A stretch of DNA of 64,000 nucleotides from Taibaiella soli (GTDB lineage Bacteria > Bacteroidota > Bacteroidia > Chitinophagales > Chitinophagaceae). Under the pieces are notes generated by a model. The model saw nothing but the letters and a program-made list of their open reading frames with translations. It was not told the origin of the DNA and did no database searches. The first letter of the stretch is position 1. Each line of letters begins with the position of its first letter. The translations under genes and the position numbers were made by a program. The DNA is taken from positions 142,568 to 206,567 of the forward strand of contig NZ_QKTW01000018.1 of the NCBI RefSeq assembly GCF_003236175.1, given 5' to 3'. Below are positions 8,859-18,011 of this stretch, piece by piece.

Positions 8859-9605
8859 CTAGTCCTTTTTCTTAAATACGGAAAATGCTTTCTGGAAAAC
8901 CTGCAGTACCGTGATGATAAGGATTTTTATATCCATACCGATGCTGCGGTTTTTCAGGTAGTAAATATCCCATTGAATACGTTTACGCAATTCGCGATCG
9001 ATTGTGATTTCGCCGAGATAACCTTTGATTTGTGCCATGCCAGTCATTCCCGGAACAGCCTCGTGACGGAGGTTGTAGTAAGGAATGGTTTGTGCGTAGT
9101 GACGCGTATGATACAACATGTGCGGACGCGGCCCTACAACGCTCATATCGCCGAGAAGTACGTTGAACAATTGCGGTGTTTCGTCAAGGTGCGTAAGACG
9201 GAGGAATTTACCAACCATAGTAATTCGTTTGTCATTCGCAGTTGCTTGTTTGGTATCCGCGTCATTGTTAATATACATGGTGCGGAATTTGAAACAATCA
9301 AACTCGATGCCTTGATGACCAGTACGTTTCTGGATAAAAAAAACTGGACCTCTGGAAGTTAGTTTGATGAGCAACGCGACAATAGGAACCAGCCATGACA
9401 TAACCAAAAGGATGAAAATCATTGAAAGCGTGATATCCATGATTCTTTTGGCACGAAAATAAAAGGAAGGTTGTTGATATACCATGTAACGCTGGCTGAT
9501 CTCCCGGAACATTTCTCGTATTTCGGCAGTATCAGAGTGGACCGGCACCAATTTGGTGTGTCGTTCCGTCGTGGATGGTATTTTAAATATGATAGGTTGT
9601 TCCAT
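8859..9605 (-). CDS. Initiating sugar-phosphate transferase (bacterial sugar transferase family)
   Basis: 248 residues. Phosphoglycosyl transferase of the monotopic type that loads the first sugar phosphate onto undecaprenyl phosphate. A single membrane segment (about 57-84) is followed by the catalytic region with KRTGHQGIEFDCFKFRTM, the LRLTHLDETPQLFNVLLGDMSVVGPRP-type block (Asp-Glu pair HLDETPQ) and PGMTGMAQIKG. It lacks the long N-terminal multi-TM and CoA-binding-like part found in the 30042-31466 enzyme. It probably starts the glycan made by the neighbouring cluster. Confidence 0.9.
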   Translation of the reverse strand: MEQPIIFKIPSTTERHTKLVPVHSDTAEIREMFREISQRYMVYQQPSFYFRAKRIMDITLSMIFILLVMSWLVPIVALLIKLTSRGPVFFIQKRTGHQGIEFDCFKFRTMYINNDADTKQATANDKRITMVGKFLRLTHLDETPQLFNVLLGDMSVVGPRPHMLYHTRHYAQTIPYYNLRHEAVPGMTGMAQIKGYLGEITIDRELRKRIQWDIYYLKNRSIGMDIKILIITVLQVFQKAFSVFKKKD

Positions 9606-9696
9606 TACTTATATATAAAAACGGTCTAAAGGATGAAAACCCCTATTTATTCTCAATGATTTTTTGGTTTTCGGGTGCGAAGATGCGAAAAAAAAA

Positions 9697-11007
9697 TCAC
9701 ATTGAATTAATACGAGCTAATTTGGAACGGTTTTTAACGGTTGGATAGTATAAGTTCCAAAAGATTTGTGAAAAAAATGTGAAGTAAATAATCCCTGCCT
9801 GGGTTTGTAATGCTGCTTCCTGCAGCATAAACAGAGCTGATACAATTTGAAAGAGTACAAAAACAGTTTTGTTTTCTATTTTTTTGAAACAAAAGAATGG
9901 AACAATGACAATTGCAAGGAAACAGAGTAGTCCGGGAATACCCAACATGAGTAGGGACTGGAGATACATGTTGTGGAGATTCATGTTGTATAGTGCGGTT
10001 TCCGGATGAGGCTTTTGGAAAGCCGAGAGACCGAGATCTTTCATTTTTTTGTTCTGGATATCATGTACACTTCCGTTTCCACATCCTGTTAACCAAAGAT
10101 CTTTTTCTTTGATATTCTGTAATGCAACACGCCAAACAAACACTCTTATAGTAAGATTGTTGAATTCGAGTGTTTTGTCGGTATAATCGCTTTTGAAAAG
10201 TTGACTGAAATTATTTTTTTCAATGTCTTTGTATCGTTGATTTATAGGATTGCCTGTGAAAAATATACTTATGGCGATCGCTACTATCGTCACCACAGCA
10301 ACTGCCATCTTAAAGAATGATATTTTTTTTACTTTGAAATAAACAGCATATCCTGCTGGTATTATGAGTACAAAAAATAACACGATTAAAAGCCTCGAGG
10401 AGAGCAGAATAAAAAAGACCATTTGCAACGCAAATAATAGCCAGCGCCAGATCGCATTTTTCCCTTTGAAAAATTTACTCCAGTTAAAAAAAAGTAGCAT
10501 AAAAAGGGAAAGTATAGCGAACCAAGCAATGTAAACGGCATTAGTTTCTAGCCCCTTTACTAGTGTATGATAGAAAAAATAATTAACGTTATGTGTGTGA
10601 CGGTACAAAAAGACGGCTTTTCCCATGCAATAAATTGCGGACGCTGTAATCCCTAATACATAGCTGAGGAATATTTTTTCCAGTTTTTCACCGTTGAGCT
10701 GATCACCGGCAACGATACACAACGGTAACAGCACAAAGCTCATTTTCGATTGCAGGTCGAATGCTGATTCCCCTTTATCTGTGCTGTAAGCATAACTTAT
10801 AGCATGTAAAATGTAATATAAAATCCAAACTATAGCTCCAAAAGATATCAATCTTCTAAGCTTTTGAGGGAAATCACCGGAAACGATCCAAGCAAGAGCG
10901 ACAAAAATAACTGATATGGAGCCATAGATGAATGGCATTGAAATAGCAAATGCCAATACGCATAAGGAAATTAAATAAAATTGGGGTCTCCAGCGAGTAC
11001 GATGCAT
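9697..11007 (-). CDS. O-antigen ligase / polymerase-like membrane protein
   Basis: 436 residues with around ten hydrophobic segments and a long outer loop at about 285-340 that contains GCGNGSVHDIQ and HNMYLQSLLMLGIPG. This pattern is typical of the O-antigen ligase (WaaL/Wzy_C) superfamily. It could ligate or polymerise glycan repeat units; the sequence does not decide between them. A second such protein (13758-15242) is in the same cluster, so one may be the polymerase and the other a ligase. A TACATTTG promoter motif lies directly upstream. Confidence 0.75.
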   Translation of the reverse strand: MHRTRWRPQFYLISLCVLAFAISMPFIYGSISVIFVALAWIVSGDFPQKLRRLISFGAIVWILYYILHAISYAYSTDKGESAFDLQSKMSFVLLPLCIVAGDQLNGEKLEKIFLSYVLGITASAIYCMGKAVFLYRHTHNVNYFFYHTLVKGLETNAVYIAWFAILSLFMLLFFNWSKFFKGKNAIWRWLLFALQMVFFILLSSRLLIVLFFVLIIPAGYAVYFKVKKISFFKMAVAVVTIVAIAISIFFTGNPINQRYKDIEKNNFSQLFKSDYTDKTLEFNNLTIRVFVWRVALQNIKEKDLWLTGCGNGSVHDIQNKKMKDLGLSAFQKPHPETALYNMNLHNMYLQSLLMLGIPGLLCFLAIVIVPFFCFKKIENKTVFVLFQIVSALFMLQEAALQTQAGIIYFTFFSQIFWNLYYPTVKNRSKLARINSM

Positions 11008-11012
11008 ATTAG

Positions 11013-11020
11013 CAAATGTA
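11013..11020 (-). promoter_or_regulatory. TAnnTTTG element for the O-antigen ligase-like gene
   Basis: On the minus strand TACATTTG fits TAnnTTTG and ends only 5 bases before the ATG at 11007, suggesting a leaderless or nearly leaderless transcript. It lies back to back with the plus-strand element at 11084. Confidence 0.45.
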
Positions 11021-11083
11021 CAGATTTAGAGATAGGTGTGAAGGCTTTTAGCATGGTCTAAAACTGTTTTCTATTTATTTTCT

Positions 11084-11091
11084 TACCTTTG
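11084..11091 (+). promoter_or_regulatory. TAnnTTTG element for the flippase operon
   Basis: TACCTTTG matches the Bacteroidota -7 consensus and lies 13 bases before the ATG at 11105. It would drive the six-gene run up to 17927. Confidence 0.5.
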
Positions 11092-11104
11092 CGGTTTTTC
11101 GCCC

Positions 11105-12532
11105 ATGGCCCTTCGCGTAAAAAATGGATTTTTTAGTAAAATATTCTCAGCAAGTGTGCAAGCACTTGCCGTGCAATTTTTGGGAGTATTATTCTTTTAT
11201 ATTACTTCATTTTACCTCTCTAAAAATGATTTTGGTATTATCAGTTGGTCAAATGCGACAGCTATTACCATTACTACGCTCGTAGGATTAGGGATGGAGC
11301 AAGTAATTATTCGGAGGGTAGCAGCATCTAGCACTTCGAATTGGGCTGCGGCTGCGTGTTTTCTTCATAATGCAACATTTTCCTTGGTAGCAGTTACCAT
11401 TTTATTTCTTTTAAAGTTCATTTTGGGTGACGTTGATAAGTTGGTTTTCCTGCCGTATTTCTTTATCGTGCAGTCGCTGATATTTATAGCGACGCCTTTA
11501 AAGCAATTTTTGAATGCTAAAGAACAATTTACTCCATACGCCGTAATTGCATTAGTTAGTAATGTCGCCAAAGTGCTTTTGTGTCTGGCCTGGACATACT
11601 ACCGTCCTTTTTCTATTTCGGCGGTGTTGCTTATAATGGCGTTTGCTGGCCTACTGGAGTTGGTTGCATTGTTTTTATACATTGCAGCGAAGGGAGGGTT
11701 TGTGTGGAAATTTAAATTCAGCGCTTACAAAAAATTGCTGAAGGAGTCCATGCCGCAGTATATCGCCGTGCTGTTTGATTCGAGCCTTTCGCGTGTGGAT
11801 TGGATCCTGATGGGGATTCTGAGTACCAATACCGCCACTGCCAATTACAGTTTTTCGTATCGGGCTTTTGAAGTTTTGAAGCTGCCGATTGTTGTCATTG
11901 GAACTATTTTGTTACCCCGTTTTTCAAGATTGCTGCAAAAAAGTGACGATTTGAATCAATCACAGCATGATTTGATCAATCAGATTTTTTCTCTTGAAAT
12001 TGCATTTGCGGTTCTGATAGTAATGGTTGCGGATATTGGTTGGTCGCCTTGGGTAGATCAGCTCACTGGGAATAAATATGGTGCCGTAAATGAGCTGACT
12101 TTCACATTGCTTTCTGCGTGTATTCCATTTCATTTTGTAATAAACCTTATGTGGGTGATTAGTTTTGCCAGTCGCAAGTATAAAAGTGTTGCCAAGTTAA
12201 CGATGATTACGGCCGTGGTAAATTTGGTCGCTAACCTGGTGTTTATTCCGTTGTTTAAAGAACATGGTGCGGCAATTGCATTTCTTGGTTCAAGTATTTT
12301 GCAAATGGTGCTTTACTTCTATACCCTGAAGCAGAATAAAATCCTAATTGATCTGAAGCCTTCCCTGCTTTTTTTGCTGCTTGCAGTAATTTTAGTGACG
12401 GTCGTAAAATATTCCGGAATACCAATTGCGATGCAATTGCTGATAGCGGTTGGTGGGTTTTGTGTTTTTGCGTTAACCCGGAAGGAAACTCGTTTGAGTA
12501 AAATAAAAAATACACTTATAAGCTTGAAGTAA
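11105..12532 (+). CDS. Polysaccharide flippase (Wzx-like, MOP superfamily)
   Basis: 475 residues with about 12-14 hydrophobic segments across its whole length, beginning FSKIFSASVQALAVQFLGVLFFYITSFYLS. This is typical of Wzx/RfbX lipid-linked oligosaccharide flippases, which move undecaprenyl-PP-glycan units to the periplasm. First gene of a tightly packed polysaccharide operon; its stop overlaps the next start (TAATG at 12530-12534). The low GC of the region is visible by eye against flanking genes. Confidence 0.85.
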   Translation: MALRVKNGFFSKIFSASVQALAVQFLGVLFFYITSFYLSKNDFGIISWSNATAITITTLVGLGMEQVIIRRVAASSTSNWAAAACFLHNATFSLVAVTILFLLKFILGDVDKLVFLPYFFIVQSLIFIATPLKQFLNAKEQFTPYAVIALVSNVAKVLLCLAWTYYRPFSISAVLLIMAFAGLLELVALFLYIAAKGGFVWKFKFSAYKKLLKESMPQYIAVLFDSSLSRVDWILMGILSTNTATANYSFSYRAFEVLKLPIVVIGTILLPRFSRLLQKSDDLNQSQHDLINQIFSLEIAFAVLIVMVADIGWSPWVDQLTGNKYGAVNELTFTLLSACIPFHFVINLMWVISFASRKYKSVAKLTMITAVVNLVANLVFIPLFKEHGAAIAFLGSSILQMVLYFYTLKQNKILIDLKPSLLFLLLAVILVTVVKYSGIPIAMQLLIAVGGFCVFALTRKETRLSKIKNTLISLK

Positions 12533-13749
12533 TGAACATACTGCTTTTATGTGATGAATATCCCCCCGGAAAGCACGGCGGGATTGGGACAGCGGTTCAG
12601 ACCTTAGCGCGGGAATTGGTGGCTGCAGGGCATATAGTTGTTGTTGCAGGGTTTTATGATTACTCGTACGGTGGACAATGCCATTTTTTAGATAAAGGAG
12701 TACAAGTCTATCGTTTTAAAAGAAAATTGAAAATCCCGTTCAAAAAAGTTGAGATAGTTGGTAAAGCAATAAATAAGCTGTACATGATTTCCGGAATATG
12801 GGACCTGGAGATAAAGAATAGTTTATTGAAATATCATGTTTTTTTAGAAGGCCTGATTAAACAGTATGAGATCGATCTTGTAGAACGGCCGGATTTTAAT
12901 GATTATATAAGATTTTGCCGGAAGAAAAGAGTACTGGAAAAACTTTCTGTGCCAGTAGTCGTGAAGTTGCATGGATCAATGACGTATTTCGCCGAAGAAG
13001 CTGGTAAGGAAATTAAGCCCTATATCAAGGAAACCGAGTACTGGTATTTAAAGGAGGCAGAAGCGATTTCGAGTGTAAGTAGCTATACCGCGATGAAAAC
13101 AGCAGAATATTTTAGGTTGGATCGGCCAATTGAGATTTTATACAATGGAATCGAGCCTCAGGAGGAAACCGTATATGATAAAGAATCCGGGACGGTAGTA
13201 TTTACAGGAGCTTTATCTGAAAAGAAAGGAATTTTTCAATTATTGAAAGCCTGGAACATTGTAGTGAAGAAAATGCCTGACGTCCGTCTGTCTGTTTTGG
13301 GGAAAGGCGATATTCAAAAGGCAGCTTCTTTTCTGGATGGAAAAGCAATGGAAACGGTAACGTTTATGGGACATGTAACCCGTGATGAATTATTTATGAA
13401 GATGAAGCAAACAGAAGTTGCTGTTTTCCCGTCTTATGCTGAGTGTTTCGCATTAGCCCCGATGGAGGCGATGGTAAATATGGCAGCCGTAATTTATACG
13501 ACAAGAGCTTCAGGCCCTGAATTGATAACTAATGGTGAAAACGGGTTATTAATAGATCCTGACGATGTACAAGGCATCGCTGACGCGATAATTCGTCTAT
13601 TGGAGGATGGATCGGAACGAAAAAAAATTGCTATAAATGGCAAACGCCGGATAGAAGAAGCATTTCTTATTCAAAACATTGCTCAAAAAAATCTCGACTT
13701 CTACCGAAAAGTAATCCAGAAAAAAAACAGGAATAATTATTTTAATTAA
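12532..13749 (+). CDS. Glycosyltransferase family 4
   Basis: 405 residues with a GT-B fold. The N-terminal half starts LLLCDEYPPGKHGGIGTAVQTLARELVAAGH, typical of GT4 acceptor domains. The C-terminal half holds FTGALSEKKGI and the EX7E motif ECFALAPME (within about 300-315) that binds the nucleotide sugar. The donor sugar cannot be read from sequence. It overlaps the flippase stop by one base and is followed 8 bases later by the Wzy-like gene. Confidence 0.88.
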   Translation: MNILLLCDEYPPGKHGGIGTAVQTLARELVAAGHIVVVAGFYDYSYGGQCHFLDKGVQVYRFKRKLKIPFKKVEIVGKAINKLYMISGIWDLEIKNSLLKYHVFLEGLIKQYEIDLVERPDFNDYIRFCRKKRVLEKLSVPVVVKLHGSMTYFAEEAGKEIKPYIKETEYWYLKEAEAISSVSSYTAMKTAEYFRLDRPIEILYNGIEPQEETVYDKESGTVVFTGALSEKKGIFQLLKAWNIVVKKMPDVRLSVLGKGDIQKAASFLDGKAMETVTFMGHVTRDELFMKMKQTEVAVFPSYAECFALAPMEAMVNMAAVIYTTRASGPELITNGENGLLIDPDDVQGIADAIIRLLEDGSERKKIAINGKRRIEEAFLIQNIAQKNLDFYRKVIQKKNRNNYFN

Positions 13750-13757
13750 AATTAGAT

Positions 13758-15242
13758 ATGCTAGAAAACCCACAAATTCAGACAAGCCCATCGACATTTA
13801 AAAATAGACTTCAGCAGATTGACTGGGTGTTATTGTTGTTTTTACTGATTCTTTCGCAAGACGGACTAATTCCTAAAATAGCAGCAGTTGCCTTTTTGTA
13901 CATATTTCGGTTTGATTTGAAATTCGGGTTGAAAAATGGTCGGCTTCCATTATTCTACCTTTTGCTGCCGGCTATCGAAATATTGAAATATTTCCTCTTG
14001 GGGAAATCGTACCTAGGAAACTGGAGTACATTGTTTGCAAGTTCGATGTATTGGATTTTGAGCTTTCTGGTTATCCATCAGATGCGATTGAGCGTTGAAA
14101 AGAAAGGAGTGGAGAAAGTACAGAACGCTCTGGGAATTTTTACGATAGTTAATTTTTTGGTGTGTGTGGTACAATTCATTTTGGTAATGAAAGCAACCCA
14201 TGCATTTAACCCATATAAAGCAAATGTCGTTGCTCCCGATATTAAATTTCCGAATATCATGCACCCCTATGGGCAATCTTCGGGAGATCTTATCAGGGGA
14301 CTTTTTAGTGATAATCACTACAATGCAATTATTGCTCAGTTTCTTTTTCTTTTCCTCCTTTTCAGGAGAAAATACCTTCTTTCATTTCTCAATCTGCTGG
14401 TAATATGTGCTGTATGCTATAATCTTGTTACGTTGCTCCTGTTTATGATATTAGGGCTGTCCATTTTTTTGCTGAAAGGACGTAAAGTAAAGTTTGTTAT
14501 ATGTGCATTTATAGTTTATATAATCAGTTTTTACGCGTTTGTAACGCCCGAAAATATAGAATATCTGAATCAAAGGATTAGTAAATCTATTTATTCACTA
14601 AAGGAAAATGGGGCAGAAATTCATGTAGACAAAACTATCGAAACTGAAAAAGCCCCTGTCGTTCAAAATGATTCCGTGGCTAACCCAGCACCTAAGTTGG
14701 ACGCTTTAACGGTTGGCGCAGAGAAATCGATATATACCTTTGATAAAGTTTCCGGAAAAAAAATCTCATATGAACAAACCCGGAACTTTCTAAAAAATAA
14801 TCACCTTTATACCCTAGCGGGTAGTGGCGCTGGTACGTTTTCTTCCAAACTGGCTGCCAACTTATCTGGCATTTACGGCCCTACTATTTTAAATAAGAAG
14901 TTACCCAAGCCGGATTATGACGTCTATTATAAAAATCATGGAGCAATTATTACGAGTCTGGAGAGTCTCCCGATTGGTTATCACTCTGTAAATAATTTTC
15001 CAAATAGTGTTTATAACCAGCTTTTAAGTGAATACGGCCTGGTTGGTTTGGTTGTATTCCTGGTTTTTTACCTCTGGTTTTTTATCCGGAAGTACAAGAA
15101 GCTCAGTTTTTCGCTGTTTCTGTTACCGCTATTACTGATTTATTTTAATTACGCCTATTTGTTTGAAACATTAGATGTCGTCGTATTTTTTGAATTATTG
15201 TTCTTTTGCGATTTGTATAAAGAGAAGTTAGAAGTTGAATAA
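13758..15242 (+). CDS. Wzy-like oligosaccharide polymerase (membrane)
   Basis: 494 residues, with about ten hydrophobic segments and a large hydrophilic loop (about 255-415) between the last TM helices. The topology is as in O-antigen polymerases/ligases, which have catalytic periplasmic loops. Sequence motifs are weak, which is usual for Wzy. The call rests on topology and on its place between flippase/GT4 and two GT2 genes. The loop has YLNQRISKSIYS and a NHGAIITSLESLPIGYHSVNN stretch (the segment before NFPNSVYNQLLSEYG), which resembles the Wzy_C region. Confidence 0.7.
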   Translation: MLENPQIQTSPSTFKNRLQQIDWVLLLFLLILSQDGLIPKIAAVAFLYIFRFDLKFGLKNGRLPLFYLLLPAIEILKYFLLGKSYLGNWSTLFASSMYWILSFLVIHQMRLSVEKKGVEKVQNALGIFTIVNFLVCVVQFILVMKATHAFNPYKANVVAPDIKFPNIMHPYGQSSGDLIRGLFSDNHYNAIIAQFLFLFLLFRRKYLLSFLNLLVICAVCYNLVTLLLFMILGLSIFLLKGRKVKFVICAFIVYIISFYAFVTPENIEYLNQRISKSIYSLKENGAEIHVDKTIETEKAPVVQNDSVANPAPKLDALTVGAEKSIYTFDKVSGKKISYEQTRNFLKNNHLYTLAGSGAGTFSSKLAANLSGIYGPTILNKKLPKPDYDVYYKNHGAIITSLESLPIGYHSVNNFPNSVYNQLLSEYGLVGLVVFLVFYLWFFIRKYKKLSFSLFLLPLLLIYFNYAYLFETLDVVVFFELLFFCDLYKEKLEVE

Positions 15243-15244
15243 GT

Positions 15245-16177
15245 ATGTCTTTAGTATCTGTCATTATTCCCGCATACAATGCTGCGCCATTTCTGCAAAC
15301 CACCATACATTCTGTAATGGCGCAGACGTATACAGCTTGGGAATGTATTGTTGTAGATGATGGTTCTACCGATGATACCGCTAAGATTGCTGTGGAATTT
15401 GTGAATTCCGATTCCAGAATTAAATACTTTCATAAAGAAAACGGCGGATTGTCTTCCGCACGCAATTTTGGGTTAGAAAAAAGTACTGGTGTATACGTCC
15501 AGTTTCTTGATGCGGACGATATATTATTCCCGGAGAAATTGGAAAAAATGGTAATGGCTTATGCCATTCTGGACAAAAAGGACGTCTTGTTTTGCGATTA
15601 CATATACGGACTCGCAGATGATCCTTATCAAAAATGTGAAACGGAGCATAAATTGTTTCGCGATTATGGGAAGGAAGGTCTCGGTTTTGATTTTAAAAAG
15701 ATTTATAAGTATTGGGACGTAAAAATTACAATACCTGTTCATTGTTTCCTGTTTCCTGCGGACGCAATAAAAGGGCATCGATTTGATGAGTCATTAAAAT
15801 CAAAGGAAGATTGGGATTTTCATCTGGGTATTTTGCGGTCTCTACACAACTATCGCCCGATTAATTTTATCGGATGCTCTTATCGGAGTTCGGATAATAG
15901 TATGAGCAGAAATCAGACAACAATGATCTTGTCTTCCATCTATGTGTTACATAAACGGAAGTATAATTATTGGACTTATACTTACAGACTCGCCTATTAT
16001 TTTTGTCAGAAAATTCTGTTGCAGTTAAAGGGCGAACAGATAGATGGTCAAAGAATACGTTCGGTATTTAAAGCCCTACATGGAAGATATGCGGGGTTGC
16101 AAATGTTCTGTTGCTTTTTACTGTTGCCTTTTGCGTTTACTCAGAAGGCGCTTAATTTTATTAGAATTCGTTCATAA
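15245..16177 (+). CDS. Glycosyltransferase family 2
   Basis: 310 residues with a GT-A fold. The N-terminus VSVIIPAYNAAPFLQTTIHS, then VVDDGSTDDT and a DXD-like metal site QFLDADD at about 89-95, are diagnostic. KSKEDWDFHLGIL is the acceptor-side ED/EDWD motif. The hydrophobic C-terminal tail may sit on the inner membrane. Starts 2 bases after the preceding stop. Sugar specificity is not determinable. Confidence 0.88.
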   Translation: MSLVSVIIPAYNAAPFLQTTIHSVMAQTYTAWECIVVDDGSTDDTAKIAVEFVNSDSRIKYFHKENGGLSSARNFGLEKSTGVYVQFLDADDILFPEKLEKMVMAYAILDKKDVLFCDYIYGLADDPYQKCETEHKLFRDYGKEGLGFDFKKIYKYWDVKITIPVHCFLFPADAIKGHRFDESLKSKEDWDFHLGILRSLHNYRPINFIGCSYRSSDNSMSRNQTTMILSSIYVLHKRKYNYWTYTYRLAYYFCQKILLQLKGEQIDGQRIRSVFKALHGRYAGLQMFCCFLLLPFAFTQKALNFIRIRS

Positions 16178-16194
16178 ATTTTATCTCGGAGATT

Positions 16195-17136
16195 TTGGAT
16201 TTAGTAGCTACTATTATTTTAAACTGGAATGGAGGAACCGATACGATAGACTGTTTAAAAACAGTAATCGATATGGAGAGTTGTGCGCATATAATAGTAT
16301 GGGATAATTGCTCTACGGATAATTCTGTTGCTGAAATTAAGCAATGGTTATCGGAACGTAGTGTCTCATGGAGGGAAATTCAGGAAGAAGAAATTGTGCA
16401 GCTGCGGCATTCTGAAGGAAAGGTTTCGTTAATTGTTGCAAAAGATAATTACGGATTTGCAAAGGGAAATAATCTCGTCCTGAACCAGATAGTTACAGCT
16501 AAATTGTACGACTATGTATGGTTATTAAACAATGATGCAACGGCAACTCCAGATAGTCTTAATGAGATGATCAGGAAGATGAAAGAGGACAAAAAAAACG
16601 CATTTGTTGGTTCTGTGACGCTGGATGGAAATAATAAAGATTTAGTGCAATGTTGTGGGGTTCGGTATTTTAAATATTGGGGGGTTTCCAAGCTTCAATA
16701 TAAAAATTGCCGTTGGAGTGAAATTGATAGGAATGAAGTAGCAGAAAACAAAACGGATTATCAGAATGGCGCCAGTTTATTAATCAAGATAAGTGCATTA
16801 AGAGAAATCGGGTTAATGGATGAACGTTTTTTTCTTTATTCGGAAGAGCAGGACTGGCAATACACAGCTGCTGAGTTTGGTTATAAAAATGTACTTGCCA
16901 TTGATAGTGTGATATTTCATAAAGGGAGCGTGAGCACAGAAGGTAAAAAACATTTATTCTATTATTATTACAGCCGCTCGGCTATACTGTTTTCCCGCAA
17001 ACATTATTCGGCGTTAGTTTCATCGATTGCTACTATCTTGTTGACAGGCATAAGTATTGTTCGTACGAGAATGAATATTAAAAGCCTGAAATGGGCAATA
17101 AAAGGGATAAGCGAAGGCTGGTCAAAAAGTAAATAA
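16195..17136 (+). CDS. Glycosyltransferase family 2 (rhamnosyltransferase-like)
   Basis: 313 residues. The start is a TTG at 16195 behind a GGAG-type ribosome site; no ATG precedes the conserved N-terminus LVATIILNWNGGTDTIDCL. LLNNDATATPDS is the nucleotide-sugar/metal region, and YSEEQDWQYTAAEFGY matches the conserved E-D-W motif of RfbF/WbbL-type GT2 enzymes. Hence rhamnosyl transfer is a guess from family likeness only. The last base of its stop is the first base of the next ATG. Confidence 0.82.
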   Translation: MDLVATIILNWNGGTDTIDCLKTVIDMESCAHIIVWDNCSTDNSVAEIKQWLSERSVSWREIQEEEIVQLRHSEGKVSLIVAKDNYGFAKGNNLVLNQIVTAKLYDYVWLLNNDATATPDSLNEMIRKMKEDKKNAFVGSVTLDGNNKDLVQCCGVRYFKYWGVSKLQYKNCRWSEIDRNEVAENKTDYQNGASLLIKISALREIGLMDERFFLYSEEQDWQYTAAEFGYKNVLAIDSVIFHKGSVSTEGKKHLFYYYYSRSAILFSRKHYSALVSSIATILLTGISIVRTRMNIKSLKWAIKGISEGWSKSK

Positions 17137-17927
17137 TGAACTTTAATAAGGTAACGCTTTTCGGCTTTGAATTTATTACAGCAAATGATGTTGGTGAAAT
17201 CACCGATGCGCTGATGCAAGCCGCTGCTGCGCATTTCGATGGTGACGTAAATTTCCTGATTACACTCAATGCATTTCTTGTCGTAAACTTTCTGGACAAA
17301 AAAAATAAAACGCTGCTGGAAAAATACAAGCAGTCGGCTTATGTACTACCTGATGGAATGCCCATCATCTGGTTGGGAAAGATGCGTTATAAAGTAGAGT
17401 GGAATCGCCTTACAGGTAGTGATCTTTTTCCTGGATTATGGAAGGAGGTAAAGGAGAAAAAGTATCACGCAACTTTTGTGCTGCCTAACAACCTGCTGGC
17501 GGAATCATTCAATAAAGAATATAACCTTTGTAGCAGCTTCGTTCCTAAATTCTTTAATCCCGATGAAAAGGAATATATCCAGTCATTTGCGGAAGAAGTA
17601 GCCGATAAAATCATTGCAAGCAAATCACGTTTTTTGTTTTTGGGTCTGACTTTTCCTAAGCAGGAAATGCTGGGCGCAAAGATTGCTGAGTTACTGAAGG
17701 AGAAAAATTACAATGAGGGTATATTGATTCTCTGTCTGGGTGCGTCCTTCGAGTTTTATTTCGATCTCAAAAAACGTGCTCCGTTGTTCTTCCAAAAAAC
17801 TGGTCTTGAATGGCTATATCGGTTTGCACTTGAGCCGAAGCGGTTATGGAAACGATATACGGTTGACAATATCAGATTTATAAATCTCTCGATAAAAGAG
17901 CTCACTCGAAAAAGACAAATTAATTGA
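17136..17927 (+). CDS. WecG/TagA/CpsF family glycosyltransferase
   Basis: 263 residues. This family transfers N-acetylmannosamine(-uronic acid) or related sugars to lipid-linked GlcNAc. Family motifs are visible: PDGMPIIWLGK, RLTGSDLFP, LFLGLTFPKQE, LCLGASFEFY and GLEWLYRFALEPKRLWKRY. It is the last gene of the plus-strand polysaccharide operon, followed by a strong bidirectional hairpin. Confidence 0.9.
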   Translation: MNFNKVTLFGFEFITANDVGEITDALMQAAAAHFDGDVNFLITLNAFLVVNFLDKKNKTLLEKYKQSAYVLPDGMPIIWLGKMRYKVEWNRLTGSDLFPGLWKEVKEKKYHATFVLPNNLLAESFNKEYNLCSSFVPKFFNPDEKEYIQSFAEEVADKIIASKSRFLFLGLTFPKQEMLGAKIAELLKEKNYNEGILILCLGASFEFYFDLKKRAPLFFQKTGLEWLYRFALEPKRLWKRYTVDNIRFINLSIKELTRKRQIN

Positions 17928-17956
17928 TTTACAAATCAAAGTTTGGGTATCCAAAC

Positions 17957-17992
17957 AAAAACGGCTGAAAGAAAATCTTTCAGCCGTTTTTT
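17957..17992. terminator. Bidirectional terminator between polysaccharide operon and divIC-like gene
   Basis: AAAAACGGCTGAAAGA pairs with TCTTTCAGCCGTTTTT through a 3-base loop, giving a 16-bp perfect stem with A/T runs on both sides. It suits both convergent transcripts. Confidence 0.87.
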
Positions 17993-18011
17993 ATATCGTC
18001 AAAGTCCGAAA

